Part shown: positions 13,800 to 20,177 of the stretch, in pieces
Numbering within the stretch: position 1 is the first letter of the stretch
Layout: each line of letters starts with the position of its first letter
NCBI GenBank assembly: GCA_004000155.1
Contig: RCSS01000462.1
Coordinates: forward strand, 1-20,177
Length of the DNA: 20,177 bases
Source of the DNA: Tubulinosema ratisbonensis
Taxonomy: Eukaryota; Microsporidia; Tubulinosematidae
Reading direction: 5' to 3'
Notes under the pieces: model-generated
Told to the model about the DNA's origin: nothing
The model's database searches: none
What the model saw: only the letters and a program-made list of their open reading frames with translations
Position numbers and translations under genes: made by a program

Positions 13800-15485
13800 T
13801 TAACCCTCAAAGTCAACCAGTTTTTCTTCTTCAACCTCCTCTTCTTCTTCCTCTTTTTTCTCAACCTCTTCCACAAAATACGGCAAATCTCTAACCATCT
13901 TTTTATACCTACTAGTTAAATTACTTTTAATTTTAGCTGGTAATTTCTTAAATGCTTGCTGTACCTTTGGAAATATTTCAAATAAATTCTCTAAATCTTC
14001 TCTTAACAAATCATATTCCAGGAAAATTTCTAAACATTTGTCAACATTTTGTGTTTCTAAATTTATTTCATAAAAATTCATTAAAACTTCTAAATAAAAT
14101 AATCTAAAATTATTTTTTTCTACTTTAAAATGTTTGAAGCCGTGTTTTAAGGTTTTGATTAAATTTCTTTGATTTTTTGATGAGTTAGAATTAAAACCTA
14201 ACCATGTTGGAAATTTTATCATTTCTTTTAAAAAACCTTCTTTTGTTGGGTTTACACAAGAAAAAAAACCATGTAAAGGTGCTAAATTCCACATTTGTGC
14301 AGGACCATAGATTTTATTTTCAATGATCTCAGAAAAAGAAATACTTTCAGATGCTTCGTACACATCTTTTAATGTTTTATGATTCACTTTTAAATAGTTT
14401 TCATAAACAAACATAACCATTGTGTTGTATTCTTCAAAATATAAATCTAATTTCTCAGAAATCTTTCCTTTTCTAAAAATTTCAGATGCAATTTCAAAAA
14501 TATTTTTTAAAACATTTTTTTTGATGAAATCTTTTGATTGTTGCATAGAAATGGTGGTTCTTGTGGTTAAATTTTGAAGTGAATTAAGAATGTATCTTAA
14601 ATCACCATTAGAATGAAGTATTAAATCATTAAGAAGAGGATCTAGCAGTTGTTTACCTTCTTTTTTAAGTATTTCTTTTATTCTTGGCAAAATTTGCCTT
14701 GCGTCCAATTTTCTGAACCTCAAATCTAAGCAATAATTAGATAAAGTTCGTATTTTGGGGTGGTATCTGTCATTACAAATGCAAATAACTGGTATTTTGC
14801 TACTTTTGATTAATTTTGTAAGCTCAGGAATACCTCCTCTGTCAGAAGACATTCCATCCACTTCATCCATAATCAAAACTTTCTTTTTAATTTTGTCAGA
14901 AACAGAATCTGAGAAGATCCCACTTTTAATTTTTTTCAATATTTCTGATTTGTTTCTTACATCACTAGCATTAAATTCTGCGATATTAAAATTTAACTCT
15001 TTAGCAACAAAATAAGCCATGGTAGTTTTACCACAGCCAGGAGGGCCAGAAAGTAAAACTGCCTTTTTATCGGTTTTACCTTTTAAATAGTTTTCTAATT
15101 GGTTGATTATTTCTTTATTTCCAACAAATTCTGCTTTACTCTTTGGCCTGTATTTTTCACACCAAATTTCGTTAGAAAATGTTAAATTTTCTTTTGGTAA
15201 ATCAACAACTAAGCTGTCATTTAAATTTTTAGAATTTTTTAAAATAATTTGCATAAACTCATCCTCTTTAAGTATTTTTATGCCCAAATTTTTAGCTTTT
15301 TCTAGTTTAGAAGGACCTGGTTCATCCCCAGTCACCAGGTATGTTGTTTTCGAGGATGGTGCGGTAGTCACTCTACCACCCAATAATATCACCTTTTCTT
15401 TTGCTTCTTCTCTTTCTATGCTTAACTCACCTGTAAAAACAAATGTTTTATCTTTCAGTGGGTAATCATCATTTTTTTTCTCCAT
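13800..15485 (-). CDS. RFC1: Replication factor C subunit 1 (clamp loader large subunit)
   Basis: Large subunit of the RFC complex, which loads PCNA at primer ends with the small subunits RFC2-5. The BRCT domain spans residues 7-83 (KDKTFVFTGEL, LGGRVTTAPSSKTTYLVTG). It is followed by the RFC linker WCEKYRPKS at 108-116, Walker A GPPGCGKT at 147-154, Walker B LIMDEVD at 204-210, sensor I region CICND at 235-239, and the RFC1-type C-terminal helical domain to about 540. It ends in a Glu-rich acidic tail (541-561). At 561 residues it is far shorter than yeast (861) or human (1148) RFC1: the N-terminal extension before BRCT, which carries the PCNA-binding motif in others, is missing. BRCT plus AAA+ in one chain marks the eukaryotic large subunit rather than an archaeal RFC-L. 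The start is preceded by AAATTTTT, an AAATTT-like signal, not CCC. Confidence 0.96.
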   Translation of the reverse strand: MEKKNDDYPLKDKTFVFTGELSIEREEAKEKVILLGGRVTTAPSSKTTYLVTGDEPGPSKLEKAKNLGIKILKEDEFMQIILKNSKNLNDSLVVDLPKENLTFSNEIWCEKYRPKSKAEFVGNKEIINQLENYLKGKTDKKAVLLSGPPGCGKTTMAYFVAKELNFNIAEFNASDVRNKSEILKKIKSGIFSDSVSDKIKKKVLIMDEVDGMSSDRGGIPELTKLIKSSKIPVICICNDRYHPKIRTLSNYCLDLRFRKLDARQILPRIKEILKKEGKQLLDPLLNDLILHSNGDLRYILNSLQNLTTRTTISMQQSKDFIKKNVLKNIFEIASEIFRKGKISEKLDLYFEEYNTMVMFVYENYLKVNHKTLKDVYEASESISFSEIIENKIYGPAQMWNLAPLHGFFSCVNPTKEGFLKEMIKFPTWLGFNSNSSKNQRNLIKTLKHGFKHFKVEKNNFRLFYLEVLMNFYEINLETQNVDKCLEIFLEYDLLREDLENLFEIFPKVQQAFKKLPAKIKSNLTSRYKKMVRDLPYFVEEVEKKEEEEEEVEEEKLVDFEG

Positions 15486-18312
15486 AAAAATTTTAATTTC
15501 ATTTTTTAATAAATAAAATTATTTTTTATTTTTGAGTTTTAATTTGTAAATTGTTAATAAAAAAAATTCAACTTTTTTAATATTTTATTTTTTTTTAAAT
15601 ATTAAATTAAAATATTTTTTTAGATTTATAACATAAAGTTTATTAGTTTAAATTTTAAGAAAATATTTTTTATTATTAAATAAAAATAATACAAATTCAT
15701 TTCAACAATACCATTCTATTTTTAAGATATTCGTATGGATTCCCCCCTCCTAGGCAACAAAAAAACATTTTATTTTTATAATAAAGGCGTTTTAAAATAT
15801 TTGATAATCTTTAATTCAAATTACCAATTTATAGGTGTTTATGTCCAAGAGTAAAATAATAACAAAGCCTATTAAGGGGGTTTGATTTTTATTATGGAAA
15901 TCATTGTGTTTGTTTTTATTAAACTTTTTAAAATAAGTTTTACTTGTATAAATTTATACATATTTTAGTTTTTTGTAGAAAAGTTCAATACTGTATCACT
16001 GCAATATTGCGATATTTCACATCTAAAACAAGATTGTTGAATATACTTTTATTTATATTGTTTATTTGTTGTTATCTGGTTCCTTAAGTTTAACCTTTTT
16101 TTATTAAATAATTTTTTAGTATTTTTTGGTATGTTAAATTTACAGAGGTGGCCTATGGCACCATAATATTTTAAAAAAATTTAAAAGAAAATAAAAACAT
16201 GTGAAATATTCCTAAACCAGTGTATAAATAACATTAAACCTTTTAAGAACAAATTTAGTTTAACTTTTTTTTGTTATAAATTAAAGTTTATATAAATTTT
16301 TAAAGTATTAGGATAACTAAAAAAAGTATTTTTATTTTCAATATGGCATATAAGATTCTTATATTTGTTTTTGCAGACTAAAAATTATGAGTATAATTGG
16401 TCTATTTTTATTAGAAAAATGATACCAAAGATTATTAAGAAAACTAAATTTATTAGTTTATTTATATAAAAAACAGAAGTTTCCCTTGAGATTTGGTTGC
16501 CGCAGCAAAAAATAAAATAATGAATCAATTTTCTAATGTCTATGTTGATTAAATATATGTAATGATTTGTTTTTAAAACTTTATATAAATTCTCAAAAAT
16601 CTGGTAAATTATTCACAATCTGTTTGTTATTTAAAATTATGCCATATTCAATAAGGTCAAGTATTTTGAATAAAATAAACTACACTTTGCAGAAAAATTT
16701 TTTTATTGAAATATTACAGGATATTTGATATAGAACTGCAATTCGAAAAAATTCATTTGGATAATTTAGAAAATGTCATATTTTAATTCATAAAAAAAAT
16801 TAGATTCTGTTTAAGAATTTTTAAATCGTTTGAATTACCGTAATAAAAGTAAATACTAGTATTCTATTTTAAATATTTTTAAAGAGATTTTGTTTTTAAG
16901 GAGAAGTTTTTATAAAATAAAAATTAATGTTTGATTGAAGTATACATTATTTATGTGAATAGAATATTATTTATTCATTAAAAATTTGGAATGTTAAAGA
17001 ATTTAAAGGAAAATGATTGTTTAAATAAAACATAAACAATAAAATTTATTTCTGCAATATTAAATCTAAATCTAAGCAATCAAGGATTATAACATATTTT
17101 TAAACAAGAAAATATAATTTTTATTTGTTTTTTTATGAATAAAAAGTGATATTGATATTTAATTAAATAAATAATGGTGAAACTCAATTTTCATTTAAAA
17201 AACGAAGATGTAACCGAAATTTAATGATAAAAATTTTTGAAAATGGAGTATAAAAAAAATATGGATTATAAATTTTATAAAGCAATAATTTTTGTTTGAC
17301 TTTCAATCTAATTAAAAATATATCAATGCATTCGTTGTTATTTTAAATTTTCGTAAATAACATCACTTTTCTAAAAAAGATTTAATTTTTGTATTATCCA
17401 TTTTCATGAAATTACAATATTTTATAAATTAATTGTGCACACAATGAAATTAAATATTTAAAGTTATAGGAAAATATTAATTTAGATTTTAAACAATTGG
17501 GAATTTTGGTAGTTAAACTAAATTTCAGCAAAAAAGATTTACGGGGTGTTTGAAATTTTTAATAAAATTTTAAATAATTATTTTATTTTTAAAAACGATA
17601 TTTTACTTGTAAATTATAAAAGTATGTGTATGTTTTTAACCGATTCATATTTTTTAACTAAATGAATTAGAATAATTTATATCAATCACCTAAAACTAGT
17701 AACCATAACTTTATGTTCTTGATTAAATAAAATTCAATCAAATCTTTTTTGAAATATAAAAAATTTAAAATTTAAAAAAATAGGATTTGCTAAAATGATG
17801 TTAAATAAAATGTAATCTTGTGTTTTTATGGGATTTTTATAATATAAAACAAAACCAAAGTGTTAAAATTTGCATGAAAAACAATTCCATTTTGAAGTAT
17901 TTACACGTGGGAAATTATTTACTTTTGCAATTTTGTTATACAGGAAAAATAAAAATATTAGTCTTCTTGTTTTAATTTCTATTTTAAAACACAATAGAAT
18001 AATGAATACTTTTTACGTTTCTATAATTAAAAAAATTGTTTATTAATGTGTAATAAATTTTAGATAAATATTTACTTAAAATTATAAATATCATAATTAT
18101 TTAAACCGAATACCTATTTATATTAAGATTTTACAATTAAATTTTGATTCTAATTTATTTTTTATAACATTCAAATTTTCATTTCTTTTAAATAAAATGT
18201 TAAAATAAATTTTGCTTATACCAAACATTTGATTAATTTTAGAAATTTAGATTTTTAAAGACAGAAAAAACAACGAAAGCTTTATTGTAATACATCGCAC
18301 ATACCCATCAAT
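15486..18312. other. 2.8-kb gene-free region
   Basis: No ORF of note, no RNA gene and no clear tandem repeat could be found by eye. A few less A+T-rich islands interrupt it (around 15735-15755, 15875-15890, 16145-16165 and 16485-16510), which might be remnants of decayed genes or elements, but none translates to anything recognisable. The gap is large against spacers of tens to a few hundred bp in the left half. Confidence 0.5.
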
Positions 18313-19185
18313 TTACTTTCTTTTATTTGAAACATAATATAAAGAAAACAAAAGAGAAAAACAATTATCGGACCAATATATACTTTTATGAAGCGTCAAA
18401 AAACTAATAAAATTAATCAAAAACATAAACAGTTCTGCCCAAAAGTGGATGATAAATATTATATTTGTTAAAACTATGTTGGCGAAAAATATTAAACATA
18501 TAAAATATAAAACTATAAAGATAAACTTAAAAGGTAAAAGATTCTTTTTATGATAAATTGGCAAATAAGAAAACGCCAAATTACTATTTATCATAAATAT
18601 TATAATTTGTATGCAGGTATATAAAATATTTGTTGGTAATTCACTATGAATCATAATTCTGCTATTAATCAAAAACGCGAAATTAAAGAAAACAATAAAT
18701 TTGTTACACTTGCTTAGCCAATAATCTTTTTTTTCAGCAATATATTCTGGTAAAATTTCTGTAAATTTTAACAAAGTTCGAAATAAAATACTACTTAATT
18801 TTATGTAAAATGGAAATCTTAAATAGACACAATATTCTTCAGAAGTAACCATAAAAATAGATAGATGCAAAGTAAAATACATGATTAATATTAACAATGG
18901 ACATATGATATTACAAATGTATTTATTTCTCCTTAAAAATCTCCTACATGGTATTAAAAAAGGAAAAATTAAACTTCTTAATTCTCTTTCGACTTTTAAT
19001 TGTTCATAGTTATCATTTTCATTAAGCAATTCAATTTTTAGTATCGATATAAAAGCGCGTAACTCTGGAGATAGTGCTTCGTATTCATTAATAAATTCAT
19101 TTTCGTCTTCCTTTGGTATGGCTTGTAGGTGTTCATTTTCAACGCGTTTCTCTTCTTGAGTAAGCATATTGGTGTTATTATTCAT
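18313..19185 (-). CDS. Orphan multi-pass membrane protein
   Basis: Not recognised. The 290 residues start with a hydrophilic, acidic N-tail (1-65, with EEKRVENEHL and KEDENE), then a basic stretch before the first membrane helix (RRFLRRNKY, 81-89). Likely membrane helices lie at about 91-113, 162-178, 186-207, 217-238 and 241-264, with a short aromatic C-tail ending SNKRK. No signal peptide is seen; the acidic N-tail and basic stretch suggest a cytosolic N-terminus. No transport or enzyme motif is visible. GCCT sits immediately before the ATG, matching the C-rich start context of other genes here, which supports a real gene. CpG dinucleotides seem about twice as frequent as in the acyl-CoA synthetase gene (rough count by eye), a weak hint of different origin. 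Isolated in gene-poor DNA, it may belong to a lineage-specific membrane-protein family, which only a genome search could show. Confidence 0.75.
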   Translation of the reverse strand: MNNNTNMLTQEEKRVENEHLQAIPKEDENEFINEYEALSPELRAFISILKIELLNENDNYEQLKVERELRSLIFPFLIPCRRFLRRNKYICNIICPLLILIMYFTLHLSIFMVTSEEYCVYLRFPFYIKLSSILFRTLLKFTEILPEYIAEKKDYWLSKCNKFIVFFNFAFLINSRIMIHSELPTNILYTCIQIIIFMINSNLAFSYLPIYHKKNLLPFKFIFIVLYFICLIFFANIVLTNIIFIIHFWAELFMFLINFISFLTLHKSIYWSDNCFSLLFSLYYVSNKRK

Positions 19186-20177
19186 AGGCTTTAAATATTT
19201 TTATCATATCAAATATTTAAAAAACCCCATTCTAAGGACATTCGAAGAATAAAAAGAATTTTGAAGCCGGGCTTTAAATAAAATTTAAATAAGGTCCGAA
19301 GTGTAAAGTTTGAATAAACATACTTAAATAAAAGAAATGTATCAGAACTTTTTAGCTTTTTCATACAAGAATATCTGTATAAAATTGTATTACTAAAATA
19401 TTTTCATACATTTTGATACAAATGATGGTAGGAAAAAAAGTTAAAAGGCATAATAACTATTAAATCTAAAAAAAATTCCTATGATTTAAATTAGTTATAC
19501 AAATAAGAATTTATTGAGTTTTGTATTGTTTCCTTTGTGCTTTATTCAAAATGTAATATTTGTAACTTTCCTTTTAAATACCGAGATTCCCAATTTAAAT
19601 TGTACTCGTGTGATTTTCAAAAATATTTAATTAAAAATAAAATATAATAAAGCGAAAGATAAGAATTTTATCCTTGATAATAAAATTATTTATTTTTGGT
19701 TTTATTTTAATTTAAACGCAGAGAACGTTTTTTATTTTTAATGATCCAAAATTTTTTTGTTGGATAAATTGATAAACAAGTAATCACATACAATTGATAT
19801 TTTCACAAATTGTCATCAACAGTTTAAGGAATATAAACCCTTAACTTGTATTTTTAGCTAAATACTTGAGCAATTTATATTTATGAAAATATATATAATT
19901 GAACTTCTTTATCTGTAAATTTTAATTATAAAAATACAAATTAAAAACATTTAAAAATTACAGACTCAAAAATATTTTTTATTTTTTGCCCTTGATAAAT
20001 AATTAAGTTATTTAGTAAAGTTTTTAAACAACTAAGTACGTCTTTTAAGATCATAAAAAAACATGTAATTTTTATAAACATCTAATAAAATTAAAAAATT
20101 TTTTAATAAATTGTCTATATAAATGTTTTTGTTTTATTTAGATGAATCTTGTGTAACGCGTATATTATGTCACTGTT
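19186..20177. other. Non-coding right flank
   Basis: No gene or RNA is seen in the last kilobase. A short perfect inverted repeat, aagcc-g-ggctt, lies at 19264-19274 in a slightly more G+C-rich patch some 80 bp upstream of the membrane-protein start. It may be regulatory or chance. Confidence 0.5.

Noticed and set aside
14755..15465. Two plus-strand ORFs (86 and 120 codons) opposite RFC1
   Set aside because: Both lie antisense to the BRCT and AAA+ regions, where coding is certain on the minus strand.
13800..15485. RFC1 as an archaeal RFC large subunit or a bacterial ligase with BRCT
   Set aside because: BRCT followed by the RFC linker, AAA+ motifs and RFC1-type C-domain is the eukaryotic RFC1 order; no ligase motif is present.
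19264..19274. Perfect 11-nt inverted repeat aagcc-g-ggctt as an operator
   Set aside because: Too short to separate from chance, and no second copy or known consensus was found.
1..20177. CRISPR arrays, riboswitches, rRNA genes
   Set aside because: No regularly spaced repeats and no recognisable rRNA or riboswitch cores were seen; they would not be expected (CRISPR) in a eukaryote.

Overview
The window looks like a piece of a microsporidian genome, that is, a reduced, intracellular fungal-type eukaryote. The evidence is extreme A+T content, intron-free and shortened versions of purely eukaryotic genes (RFC1 with a BRCT domain, a kinesin motor, an ARS2/SERRATE homologue, a CPSF-A/DDB1-type propeller protein), tightly packed neighbours, CCC/GGG-type motifs directly before several start codons, and a decayed Merlin/IS1595-type transposase of the kind common in microsporidia. 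The genus cannot be fixed from the sequence. The loose, transposon-bearing right half would suit an expanded genome such as Anncaliia or Tubulinosema, but that is inference.

Left, compact part (about 0.6-11 kb): a long-chain acyl-CoA synthetase (-), tRNA-Thr(UGU) (-), a small membrane protein with faint Get1/WRB resemblance (-), a Jac1/HscB-type iron-sulfur co-chaperone that lacks the HPD motif (+), tRNA-Arg(ACG) (+), two overlapping minus-strand ORFs joined at a slippery heptamer and probably one gene, ARS2/SERRATE (-), a CPSF-A/DDB1/SF3B3 family protein (+) divergent from ARS2 across 73 bp, and a kinesin with an N-terminal, CENP-E-like motor (+).

Right, loose part (about 11-20 kb): 1 kb of non-coding DNA, a transposase relic with in-frame stops and altered catalytic positions bracketed by an imperfect 42-bp direct repeat, a small signal-peptide protein broken by a frameshift and running into a TTTTA microsatellite, the RFC1 clamp-loader gene (-), 2.8 kb with no recognisable gene, an orphan multi-pass membrane protein (-), and 1 kb of non-coding DNA to the edge.

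Functionally the window mixes housekeeping (lipid activation, replication, RNA processing, mitosome Fe-S assembly, mitotic motor, translation) with lineage-specific secreted or membrane proteins in the repeat-rich half. Possible functional neighbours are ARS2 with the CPSF-A family gene, both RNA-processing proteins probably sharing one bidirectional promoter. No wholly new multi-gene system is evident. The best leads are the HPD-less J-protein, the frameshift-linked ORF pair, the secreted ORF with a microsatellite-encoded hydrophobic tail, and a perfect inverted pair of GATA-factor sites upstream of it. Scattered single N bases are ambiguous calls and break no reading frame.
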